64,000 bases of DNA from Bacillus licheniformis DSM 13 = ATCC 14580 (GTDB lineage Bacteria; Bacillota; Bacilli; Bacillales; Bacillaceae): positions 2,167,501 to 2,231,500 of the forward strand of contig NC_006270.3 in the NCBI RefSeq assembly GCF_000011645.1, given 5' to 3'. A model generated the notes under the pieces. It saw nothing but the letters and a program-made list of their open reading frames with translations. It was not told the origin of the DNA and ran no database searches. A program made the position numbers and the translations under genes. Position 1 is the stretch's first letter. Every line of letters starts with the position of its first letter. Of the stretch, positions 56,121 through 63,745 are shown one piece after another.

Positions 56121-56714
56121 TCACTTTTTTCCGCTGTTCGTCAGCGCTCCGCAAACCATCCGGGCTCCGGAGTTACCTGATGGATTTGTCAAATCGTCAT
56201 CCTGATGCTCGTGAATAATAAAAGCACTTCCGTCATGATCCAGCAGACTGAACCTGCTTTTCTGATCGAGGGTGACTGCCGGCGCATTGACGATGACGTC
56301 GACTTTGCCGTCTGCTCCGACTTCAATATTCGGCAAATCACCGGCATGCGGCCCTTTTGGATTGTTAAAGCCGTGCTCCTTTTGATCAGGATTGAAATGA
56401 GCACCCGCACTTTCAAAATCAGGCTTTTTGCAAACGCCCGTTTCATGAATATGAAAAGCAAGCATGCCCGGCGGCAGATCATGGGCGCTCACTCTAATAT
56501 CAAGGCCTTCTGCAGCAGATTCATACACTTCTATAAAACCGGTCTCCGTCCCGTCGCGTTTGATCAGCGGTACTTTTAATGGCTGTGTCATCGTTTCAAA
56601 AGTTTCTTTATGTTCCTGTTCGGCATTTTTTTGCTCGATTTCTTTTTGCTGTGTGCATGCAGCTGCCAAACAAACGGACATACATGCGAGCAATATGTAA
56701 TGTAATGTTCTCAA
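56121..56714 (-). CDS. sodC: Cu/Zn superoxide dismutase lipoprotein (YojM)
   Basis: 197 residues from TTG 56714 with GGGGG 7 nt upstream. Signal peptide with lipobox CLAAAC, acidic linker, then the SOD domain: MLAFHIHETGVC (two Cu His), SAGAHFNPDQKEHGFNNP (bridging His and Zn His), GPHAGDLPN (Zn His and Asp), AFIIHEHQDDD (fourth Cu His), and NSGARMVCGAL (disulphide and Arg). All ligands are present. B. subtilis YojM, as I recall from its published structure, has Tyr and Pro at two Cu positions and does not bind Cu. This copy could be an active enzyme on the outer membrane face. Confidence 0.93.
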   Translation of the reverse strand: MRTLHYILLACMSVCLAAACTQQKEIEQKNAEQEHKETFETMTQPLKVPLIKRDGTETGFIEVYESAAEGLDIRVSAHDLPPGMLAFHIHETGVCKKPDFESAGAHFNPDQKEHGFNNPKGPHAGDLPNIEVGADGKVDVIVNAPAVTLDQKSRFSLLDHDGSAFIIHEHQDDDLTNPSGNSGARMVCGALTNSGKK

Positions 56715-56796
56715 ACAGCTTCCCCCTTCGCTTTTCTTTTCAGTTTAGACAATGAAGAGGGGCATTAAACCTGTCCTTCCCATCCTGAAACCACGC

Positions 56797-56827
56797 AAAA
56801 AAAAGCCATATAAAATGGCTTTTTTAA
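56797..56827 (-). terminator. Terminator of cwlS
   Basis: On the minus strand AAAGCCATTTTATATGGCTTT followed by T5, starting at the last codons of cwlS. Confidence 0.8.
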
Positions 56828-58131
56828 AATGAATACCGTTTTGCGCCGAGATAGCGCTGCTTCCAGTAGGAATTGTTCATGTCGCTCACGGTGACGCCGG
56901 AATCGTTGGCATTGATAAACTTGTTGTTTCCTAAATAAATGCCGACGTGTGAAGGGCCCGCTTTATATGTTGAGAAGAAAACAAAATCACCTCTTGAAGG
57001 CTGGCTGACTGGCGACATGATGTTCCAGTATCCTGCTGCGCTCAGCCTTGAGACAGATGTAACTTTGTTCAACGTGTAATAGATGAATCCGCTGCAGTCA
57101 AAACCGGAAGGATTGTTGCCTCCCCATCTGTAAGGCACGCCGATATGCTTTTCTGCCTCTGCAATCATCCGCTCGACTTTTGCGCTTGTCGAAGTGCCGG
57201 TTGAAACTGAAGAGTTCGGCGAGCTGGAAGATGGGCTGCCAGATGACCCTGAAGACGATGCACCAGAAATTTTAAGCTTCTGGCCGACTTGCAATACATC
57301 TGTTTTTAATTGATTAGCCTCTCTGATGCTCTGTACCGTTACCTTCATCGAATTCGCGATTTTCCACAGAGAATCGCCCGGTTTAACCGTGTAAGTGGTC
57401 GTTTTTGAACTGCTGCCTGTGTTCGTTTTACTTGATGAAGAGCTTGAAGACGAACCAGAAGATGGTTTGCTTCCGCTGGAAACTGTTCCTTTCACTTTAA
57501 GGACCTGGTTCGGGTAGATCGTGTCCGACTTCAAGTTGTTCAGCGTTTTAATTTCGGCGACTGTCATATTCAAACTATTGGCAATTTTCCATAAAGAGTC
57601 GCCCAATTTGACTTTGTATGTGCTGCTTGAACTGCTTGCACTTTGTGAGCCGGATGATGAGCCGGATGATTTGGAGCTTGATCCAGAGCTGGAACCGGCG
57701 CTTTTTGCGCTTCCTTTAATAACCAGCTTTTGTCCCGGATAAATCATATCGCTGCTCAGCCCGTTTAAGTTTTTAATCTCTTGTACGGTCGTTTTGTAGT
57801 CTCTGGCAATCAGCCACAAGGAATCTCCCAATTTCACCGTGTAAGTGGACTTGGCAGCGCTTGAACTTGAGCTGGAACTTGCGGATTTTGTCTGTGAGCT
57901 GCTTTTCGACTTGCCGTCCGGAACTTTTAAAGTTTGTCCGACATAAATAACCGTCGATGAAAGATTGTTGGCTGATTGAAGTGCCGAAACACTCGTATTG
58001 TACTCAGCTGAAAGCTTCCACAGTGAGTCTCCGCTTTTCACCTTGATGGTTTGGGCTTCGACCGGTGACGCCGCCAATGAAGTTCCAACTACCGCAGAGG
58101 CCGCCAAACCTGCTGCTATCTTCTTCTTCAT
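56824..58131 (-). CDS. cwlS: CwlS DL-endopeptidase (4 LysM + NlpC/P60)
   Basis: 435 residues. Signal peptide (cleavage near VEA-Q), four LysM repeats (VKSGDSLWKLSAEYN, VKLGDSLWLIARDYK, VKLGDSLWKIANSLN, VKPGDSLWKIANSMK at about 27-70, 95-138, 170-213, 243-286) separated by Ser/Gly/Lys linkers, then NlpC/P60 (about 320-435) with catalytic Cys in GFDCSGF, His in PSHVGIYLG and a third polar residue in NANDSG. It cuts D-Glu-mDAP bonds in peptidoglycan, mainly in cell separation. ATG 58131 has GGGAGG 10 nt upstream. B. subtilis CwlS has the same domain plan. Confidence 0.94.
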   Translation of the reverse strand: MKKKIAAGLAASAVVGTSLAASPVEAQTIKVKSGDSLWKLSAEYNTSVSALQSANNLSSTVIYVGQTLKVPDGKSKSSSQTKSASSSSSSSAAKSTYTVKLGDSLWLIARDYKTTVQEIKNLNGLSSDMIYPGQKLVIKGSAKSAGSSSGSSSKSSGSSSGSQSASSSSSTYKVKLGDSLWKIANSLNMTVAEIKTLNNLKSDTIYPNQVLKVKGTVSSGSKPSSGSSSSSSSSKTNTGSSSKTTTYTVKPGDSLWKIANSMKVTVQSIREANQLKTDVLQVGQKLKISGASSSGSSGSPSSSSPNSSVSTGTSTSAKVERMIAEAEKHIGVPYRWGGNNPSGFDCSGFIYYTLNKVTSVSRLSAAGYWNIMSPVSQPSRGDFVFFSTYKAGPSHVGIYLGNNKFINANDSGVTVSDMNNSYWKQRYLGAKRYSF

Positions 58132-59078
58132 AACCTCTTAACCTCCCGTTTCATTTTCGTTCTCTCTATGTATGCCATTACATTTGCCATTGCTTAAGAC
58201 TTTATCCAGCCGATCAGGCGGGTGATCTGATCACCATATGTATGCCTTTGGCCGAAATCCCCCTTTTATACTCTTAAGCAAAAAATGCAATTCACGATTT
58301 GTATCGGTCTATTTTATATTTTTTTAATAGCTTTTTTGTTTTTTTACAAATTTCTCATTAAAAATACAGACTGATAGACATATTGACAAAAATCAACACT
58401 TTTTTCTGTGTACTCGAGGTGCCGGATGCTTTTTTGCAAAGGTTTTGAGTTTCAAGTTTTCGGAAATACGATGATCAGTTGTTTTAAAATCAGAGGTTCA
58501 TGGTGAAAACAGCGAGAAGGGAGTTGACCAGATATGCTGCATGTGCCGAAACAGCCAGAATAGACGCCATAACATGCGGATTTCCGTGCCGTTTTACTGC
58601 CGATTTCTCTTTCTCTCGGATCAAACGGAAACAGGTAGGCAAGCCAGCGTTCATGTTGAGGGTGTGAAAACTGCGTGTTCATATTCTTTATTTTTCCGGA
58701 AATCGCCGATCTATCCTCATCTATTGCCTAATCGAAAAGCAAAGATCAGGATCATTTATACAATTCTACATTTCAGCACAAATTCCTCCACGAAACCATA
58801 AATTGACTATATCATACATTTTTTTTGCCAACATCCGGAATTGGGAGTATCTTTTTTTTAGATCGAACGGCGTTTTACTATTTCACCTATAGATTCTTAT
58901 TTCCTATCTTAATATAACGATATACAGAAACATAAAACTTAATGCTCACTCATTTATATATATTAATAGATCTAATATACTATCAAAACATGTAAAAAAG
59001 GGTTCTGTTTTATCACCGCAGCTTTCATGCATGTTTCCTCCTTTTATGGCGCATTTTAAGATATGGAGGTGAATCTTC
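58132..59078. other. Long interval without a supported gene
   Basis: In B. subtilis yojK and cdaS (yojJ) lie in this part; neither is found here. Open frames at 58452-58801 lack ribosome sites and have unlikely composition. The region is AT-rich and may hold the cwlS promoter (58132-58330), but no sigma-D or sigma-H box is convincing. Confidence 0.45.
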
Positions 59079-59189
59079 TTGGCCATTCAAAAAATATGTC
59101 AATATTTATGTACGTGTTTAGGGATCCTTTCTCTTTCCTTTATTTATGTGCAAATGTTTAAAAAAACAAAACAGACGAAAAAAGATTGA
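59079..59189 (+). CDS. 36-residue single-span peptide before yojI
   Basis: TTG 59079 has GGAGG 9 nt upstream. Encoded: a short charged start (MAIQKICQYLC), a hydrophobic span TCLGILSLSFIYVQMF and a basic tail KKTKQTKKD. Size and layout recall small membrane peptides or type I toxins, but no antisense RNA promoter was identified. It sits before the yojI promoter. Confidence 0.45.
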   Translation: MAIQKICQYLCTCLGILSLSFIYVQMFKKTKQTKKD

Positions 59190-59200
59190 ACAGACATTTA

Positions 59201-59228
59201 TTGCATTTTATACATAACGTGTTATAAT
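59201..59228 (+). promoter_or_regulatory. Promoter of yojI
   Basis: TTGCAT, 16-nt spacer, TATAAT, 35 nt before the yojI start. Confidence 0.6.
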
Positions 59229-59262
59229 TTCTCTCGTTATCCAAAAGAAACGGGGAACTGAT

Positions 59263-60621
59263 ATGAGGGAAACAAAGGATTTGCGGGAGAAAGCAAGACA
59301 GTTTTTAACGATTTTAATTCCGATTTTGATTACGCAAGCGGGACTGTCGCTCATTACGGTTCTCGACACGGTGATGTCAGGCAAAGTCAGCGCCGCCGAC
59401 CTCGCCGGCGTCGCAATCGGCTCGAGTTTATGGACCCCCGTTTATACTGGGCTTGCCGGCATTTTGACGGCTGTAACACCTATGGTCGCCCAGCTGATGG
59501 GTGCCAAGCGGCAAAAGGATGTCCCTTATACTGTTATTCAATCGATCTATGTGGCCGGAATCATCAGCCTTGCCGTCATCGTTTCCGGATATTTTCTGAT
59601 TGATCCGGTGCTGGAGAATCTCGATCTTGAACGGAAGGTAGCTGTCATCGCAAAGCAATATTTAATCTGCATCGGGCTAGGCATATTGCCGCTGTTTGTT
59701 TACAATGTGATGCGCTGCTTTATTGATTCACTCGGGAAAACGCGGGTGACGATGCTGATTACGCTTTGTTCTTTGCCCATTAATTTTGTCTTGAACTATT
59801 TGTTTATTTTCGGGAACTTCGGGTTTCCAAAGCTTGGAGGAGCAGGAGCCGGTTTGGCTTCCGCTATCACATATTGGTGCATTTGTCTGATCTCTTTATA
59901 CATCGTTCATAAAAAGACGCCGTTTCACCAGTTTAGGATTTTTGGAACATTCTATTCATTTTCTTTTGCTGAAAGTATGAAACTTCTGAAGATCGGCATC
60001 CCGATCGGTTTCGCCATCTTCTTTGAGACGAGTATATTCGCAGCTGTCACCTTGCTGATGAGCCACTTTGACACGGTCACGATCGCTTCCCATCAGGCGG
60101 CAATGAATTTTGCTTCGCTTCTTTACATGCTTCCATTGAGCGTATCGATGACGCTGACGATTGTCGTCGGCTTTGAAGCCGGGGCCAAACGGTTTAAAGA
60201 CTCGAGGGCCTACAGCTATCTCGGCATTTCAATAGCGGTCGGTTTTTCATTATTCACCGCACTCATCATACTACTGTTCAGAGAGCAGATCGCCGGTTTG
60301 TACGCGGCTGACCGGGATGTCCTGCTTCTGACCAAGGACTTCTTGCTGTATGCGTTGTTTTTTCAGCTGTCAGATGCCATTGCCGCGCCGATTCAAGGAG
60401 CGCTCAGAGGATATAAAGATGTCAACTACACGCTTGTCACAGCTCTCGTCTCATATTGGATTATCGGGCTTCCGGTCGGTTTTGTAATCGGAACGTATAC
60501 TTCATTCGGAGCTTTCGGATACTGGATCGGGCTGATCACGGGGCTAGCGGCCGGTGCAGTCGGGCTGTTCTTCAGGCTCAAACGCATTCAAAACCGCTAT
60601 ATTCACACTCAAAGCATGTAA
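59263..60621 (+). CDS. yojI: MATE multidrug/Na+ antiporter YojI
   Basis: 452 residues with 12 spans in two pseudo-repeats. ATG 59263 has ACGGGGAA upstream. MATE landmarks: ILIPILITQAGLSLITVLDT, VMSGKVSAADLAGVAIGSSL, TPMVAQLMGAKRQKD in the first half and GFEAGAKRFKDSRAY in the second. It exports cationic drugs in exchange for Na+ or H+. B. subtilis YojI, as I recall it, has the same length and a similar place near bshB2. Confidence 0.92.
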   Translation: MRETKDLREKARQFLTILIPILITQAGLSLITVLDTVMSGKVSAADLAGVAIGSSLWTPVYTGLAGILTAVTPMVAQLMGAKRQKDVPYTVIQSIYVAGIISLAVIVSGYFLIDPVLENLDLERKVAVIAKQYLICIGLGILPLFVYNVMRCFIDSLGKTRVTMLITLCSLPINFVLNYLFIFGNFGFPKLGGAGAGLASAITYWCICLISLYIVHKKTPFHQFRIFGTFYSFSFAESMKLLKIGIPIGFAIFFETSIFAAVTLLMSHFDTVTIASHQAAMNFASLLYMLPLSVSMTLTIVVGFEAGAKRFKDSRAYSYLGISIAVGFSLFTALIILLFREQIAGLYAADRDVLLLTKDFLLYALFFQLSDAIAAPIQGALRGYKDVNYTLVTALVSYWIIGLPVGFVIGTYTSFGAFGYWIGLITGLAAGAVGLFFRLKRIQNRYIHTQSM

Positions 60622-60657
60622 AAAAGGTGCCGGGCTCAAATGCCCGACACCTTTTTT
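60620..60657. terminator. Bidirectional terminator between yojI and bshB2
   Basis: AAAAGGTGCCGGGC and GCCCGACACCTTTT pair, followed by TT. Confidence 0.88.
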
Positions 60658-60664
60658 GATCATG

Positions 60665-61330
60665 TTAATCATTCCATTGATAGGTCCAAAATGCTTCTTT
60701 TTCAAACCATGTCTCAACAACCGGCTCGCCATTGGCGAGTTTTTTCTCTATTTCTTTCAAAAGGCCGCCTGTTTGGGATTTATGCGCTTTTAAAGCGTTC
60801 ATTTTAATATCCGCGACTTCTTTGATATCAAGAACGACGTCAGGCTTGCCAAGAACCTCTTCCCTGTGGTGAGTGATAGCCATGCATAAGACGCGCGGCC
60901 GGTCCTCTTTCTTTTTCCGCGATAATGCCCTGATGACCGCGGCACCGCATGCATCATGGTCAGGATGAACGCCGTGTCCGGGGTAAAACGTCACAACAAG
61001 GCTCGGGTTTACATCATCGATGACAGCCTCAATTTGATCGGCCAGTTTTTCTTCATCCTCGAATTCGAGCGTTTTGTCGCGGTATCCGAGCATGCGCAAA
61101 TCCTGTACATCCATTTCCCTGCAGGCGTCGATCAGCTCTTGCTTTCTGAGCAGCGGAAGGGTTTCCCTGTTGGCAAAAAGCGGGTCTCCCATATTTCTTC
61201 CCATCTCGCCCAGCGTCAGGCAAGCGTATGTTACAGGAATGTCTTCTTTTCGGTTTAAGGCGATCAAGCCGGCGACTCCGAAAGATTCATCATCAGGATG
61301 GGGCAGGATCACGAGTAAATGTTTTTTCAT
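60665..61330 (-). CDS. bshB2: Bacillithiol biosynthesis deacetylase BshB2 (YojG)
   Basis: 221 residues, ATG 61330 with GAAGGTG 7 nt upstream. LmbE/PIG-L fold zinc deacetylase: LLVILPHPDDESFGVAGLIA (zinc HPDD) and FYPGHGVHPDHDACGAAVI (HxxH). It removes the acetyl group of GlcNAc-malate (second deacetylase beside BshB1) or acts as a bacillithiol-conjugate amidase. Third gene of the unit orf-yojF-bshB2. Confidence 0.94.
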   Translation of the reverse strand: MKKHLLVILPHPDDESFGVAGLIALNRKEDIPVTYACLTLGEMGRNMGDPLFANRETLPLLRKQELIDACREMDVQDLRMLGYRDKTLEFEDEEKLADQIEAVIDDVNPSLVVTFYPGHGVHPDHDACGAAVIRALSRKKKEDRPRVLCMAITHHREEVLGKPDVVLDIKEVADIKMNALKAHKSQTGGLLKEIEKKLANGEPVVETWFEKEAFWTYQWND

Positions 61331-61347
61331 CTTATAACACCTTCTTT

Positions 61348-61698
61348 TTAGACTGCAAATGGCTTTTTGCTGATTTGAAGCGAAATGGCGAGTTTGCCGC
61401 CCGGCAAATAGCCGGCAAGAAGCAACCTTCCTTCATCGTCAACCGTATAATCCGTCAGGCCTTCGGCGTAGATCCAGCCGTCTTCGGTTTTCAAACCGGC
61501 GCGAAATGGTCCCTCGCCCGTGATTTTGGCCCGGGAGCAGGCTACCTTCGCGTTTCTGATATATGCCACCACGGTCATGTTCTGCTCATCTTTATGCGCG
61601 GAATACGATCCGGTTGTCGTTTCCAAATGAATGTAAACAGGCTGATTTAAAAATGTTTCCAAAGAAGCCTGCACATCTTCTTTTTTTATTGCTTTCAT
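61348..61698 (-). CDS. yojF: YojF (DUF1806)
   Basis: A 116-residue all-beta protein; ATG 61698 follows GGGAG and starts one base after the upstream gene's TAA. Segments: LETFLNQPVYIHLETTTGSY, VVAYIRNAKVACSRAKITGE, FRAGLKTEDGWIYAEGLTDY, and LLLAGYLPGGKLAISLQISK. It matches B. subtilis YojF in length and in being next to yojG. Function unknown; the conserved coupling to bshB2 suggests a part in thiol metabolism. Confidence 0.88.
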   Translation of the reverse strand: MKAIKKEDVQASLETFLNQPVYIHLETTTGSYSAHKDEQNMTVVAYIRNAKVACSRAKITGEGPFRAGLKTEDGWIYAEGLTDYTVDDEGRLLLAGYLPGGKLAISLQISKKPFAV

Positions 61699-61699
61699 G

Positions 61700-61975
61700 T
61701 TACTCCCTGCTTTCTTCGTTTGTTAATAACTCCAATCGTTCCGTATGACATTCAATCAGCTTGAGCTTCATTTCTGATTCCAATTGTGAATTCACGATGC
61801 GCCGGATTGATTGATAGTATTTTTCGTGCTTCGTCTTTCTGAGCCTTGGATGGGTGCCGAGGTCGTTCAGCTCATCATCAACCGCCTGATGAAGCGCCTC
61901 CCTGCCTTCCCCCTCCATCGTCCGGTTTTTCCAAAGGGTTTTATATGCCTGGAAAAGCTCCAGTTCATCTGCCAT
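61700..61975 (-). CDS. 91-residue hypothetical protein heading the yojF-bshB2 unit
   Basis: ATG 61975 was chosen with GGAGG 10 nt upstream. The protein is charged and helical: MADELELFQAYKTLWKNRTM, ALHQAVDDELNDLGTHPRLR, KYYQSIRRIVNSQLESEMKL. Its stop is followed after one base by the yojF start, so the two are translationally coupled. The family is not recognised. Confidence 0.7.
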   Translation of the reverse strand: MADELELFQAYKTLWKNRTMEGEGREALHQAVDDELNDLGTHPRLRKTKHEKYYQSIRRIVNSQLESEMKLKLIECHTERLELLTNEESRE

Positions 61976-62049
61976 GACGGAACAACCTCCGAATTGCTTC
62001 AATAATGTTTAATTATACATAATCGGTGTTTCTTGAAAAGAAAGAGGGC

Positions 62050-62982
62050 TTACGGATGAAAGGATTTTTTTCTTTTTAAAAATACCTTCTCCGGTCTCTT
62101 CCATTGAAATTGCGAAAGTGTAAACAATATCAGCGCCGCCCATATGCAGGAAAACGTAAAGACCTTGCTGCTGTTGAACGGTTCATGGTAGACGAAAACG
62201 CCTAAACATAATGTAATGGTCGGAGCGATATATTGCAAAATGCCGACTTGATAGAGCGGCAGTTTCTTTGCACCTTCCGCAAATAAAAGCAGCGGAATCG
62301 CGGTCAGCACCCCCGCCAGAAACAGCAGCACCATCATGCCGATGCTCCCTGAGGCTGCCTGAGCCTTCTCCGGATGGCTGAAGAACAGCAGGTAGATCGC
62401 TGCAACCGGAGCGATCATCATCGTTTCCAAAGTAAGTCCTATGGCACTTGAGAGCGATGTGCGCTTTTTCGCCAGTCCGTAGAGCCCGAAGCTGAATGCG
62501 AGCATCAGGGCGATGTACGGCACGGACCCGTACTGAAAAGCTGAAATAAGCACGCCGAGGGCAGCGAGAAGAACTGCCGCTCCCTGCATCCGCGTTAGCT
62601 TTTCCTTTAAAAAGACAATTCCGAGAACGATCGATACGAGCGGATTGATGTAGTAGCCCAGGCTCGCTTCAAGAATATAGCCGTTGCTGACGGCCCATAT
62701 GTAGACATACCAATTGATCGAAATCAGAACGGACGACAAAATGAGCGGAACAAATTCCTTTCGGTTTCCCGAAAGCGAGCGAAATGCTTTGACTCCGTTT
62801 TTCCACTGCCGCAAAACGAGAAGCACCCCGCACATAAAAACAAATGACCAGATAATCCGGTGCGCCAGAATATCGAGCGCGGCCGTCTGATCGAGCACTT
62901 TCCAATATAAAGGAAGGAGCCCCCACAGCAAATAAGAAAGCGCTGTGTAAATGATTCCTTTCGTTTGAGATGAATGATTCAT
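62050..62982 (-). CDS. yojE: EamA/RarD family permease YojE
   Basis: 310 residues with ten hydrophobic helices. ATG 62982 (MNHSSQTKGIIYTALSYLLW) has AAAGGAAAG upstream; the longer frame runs over the gerT promoter region. RarD landmarks: GLLPLYWKVLDQTAALDILA, RIIWSFVFM, SISWN-like SINWYVYIWAVSNGYILEAS, and LGYYINPLVSIVLGIVFLKE. Probably an exporter of small metabolites. Matches YojE of B. subtilis in place. Confidence 0.9.
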   Translation of the reverse strand: MNHSSQTKGIIYTALSYLLWGLLPLYWKVLDQTAALDILAHRIIWSFVFMCGVLLVLRQWKNGVKAFRSLSGNRKEFVPLILSSVLISINWYVYIWAVSNGYILEASLGYYINPLVSIVLGIVFLKEKLTRMQGAAVLLAALGVLISAFQYGSVPYIALMLAFSFGLYGLAKKRTSLSSAIGLTLETMMIAPVAAIYLLFFSHPEKAQAASGSIGMMVLLFLAGVLTAIPLLLFAEGAKKLPLYQVGILQYIAPTITLCLGVFVYHEPFNSSKVFTFSCIWAALILFTLSQFQWKRPEKVFLKRKKSFHP

Positions 62983-63009
62983 GTCTGTTTCTTTCCTTTC
63001 TTCTTCATC

Positions 63010-63036
63010 ACTTTCCGCACTTTTTTGCATATACTG
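63010..63036 (+). promoter_or_regulatory. Candidate sigma-K promoter of gerT
   Basis: AC at 63010, a 16-nt spacer and CATATACTG at 63028, near the sigma-K pattern (AC-N16/17-CATANNNTA). gerT is a mother-cell gene in B. subtilis. Confidence 0.45.
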
Positions 63037-63064
63037 TACCGTCTATGTGAAAGGAAGTGTGATC

Positions 63065-63517
63065 GTGTTTGATTGGCAACGCTTTTTTCCATTTCAGCAG
63101 TTTTCCAAGGACGGATTAAAAAACGCTGACCCGAAAGATGTGGAGCAATATATCCACCACATGATGAAAAGCGTTTTCGGACCGGGGTATGCAGTTCAAT
63201 TTCCTTTTCGTGACCCTCTCTCAAAAGAAACATCGGCGGCAGATGAATCTGATCCGATTGATATTTTTGAAACGACAAGCCATGTATTTGTTAAAATACC
63301 GCTCACCAAAGAACAGCTTAACCTTCTGAAAATTAAACATACTTCACAAACCCTGATCATAGAAAACTACCCTGAAAAAGGGCGGCAGGAAAAAGTCGTT
63401 CTCCCCTCTCTAGTGCGCAGAAAGGGTACGAAAGCAATATTTAAAGACGGCATTTTGGAAGTGATGTTCTTAAAAAATGAGGACTTTAACCTGTCTGAAA
63501 TCGACATCACGTTTTGA
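63065..63517 (+). CDS. gerT: Spore coat protein GerT (HSP20-like)
   Basis: 150 residues from GTG 63065 with GGAAG 7 nt upstream. N-terminal FDWQRFFPFQQFSKDGLKN, then an alpha-crystallin-like beta domain: DIFETTSHVFVKIPLTKEQL, LIIENYPEKGRQEKVVLPSL, KGTKAIFKDGILEVMFLK. GerT is a CotE-dependent coat protein needed for normal germination responses in B. subtilis, and a CotM relative. Upstream sigma-K-like boxes support mother-cell expression. Confidence 0.85.
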   Translation: MFDWQRFFPFQQFSKDGLKNADPKDVEQYIHHMMKSVFGPGYAVQFPFRDPLSKETSAADESDPIDIFETTSHVFVKIPLTKEQLNLLKIKHTSQTLIIENYPEKGRQEKVVLPSLVRRKGTKAIFKDGILEVMFLKNEDFNLSEIDITF

Positions 63518-63519
63518 AA

Positions 63520-63553
63520 ACGGCCAGCTTGAAAAAGCAGGCTGTTTTTTTTC
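63520..63553 (+). terminator. Terminator of gerT
   Basis: AACGGCCAGCTT pairs imperfectly with AAGCAGGCTGTT, then T8. Confidence 0.65.
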
Positions 63554-63702
63554 TTCCTGTATCATCTTAACACTACTCCTCAAGGATGATCATCTCATTT
63601 GCCTGACATTCGGCCGCGCCTTTAAATTTTGACAGTGTTAGTCATTATTCCTTAAAAAGTCTCTGTAACTATTTCCTCTTTCGGCTGTTGTCGATTTGTC
63701 CT

Positions 63703-63722
63703 TATAATGATAATGGTTCTCA
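63703..63722 (+). promoter_or_regulatory. -10 box overlapped by a Fur-box-like element before yoaJ
   Basis: TATAAT at 63703 is directly followed by TGATAATGGTTCTCA (63708-63722), which matches the Fur 7-1-7 box TGATAATNATTATCA at 12 of the 14 fixed positions. A repressor here would overlap the promoter. Confidence 0.4.
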
Positions 63723-63745
63723 ATTTATAAAACAGGAGGATGTAT

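Noticed and set aside
58452..58801. Overlapping frames on both strands after cwlS
   Set aside because: They mirror each other, lack ribosome sites and show no domain.
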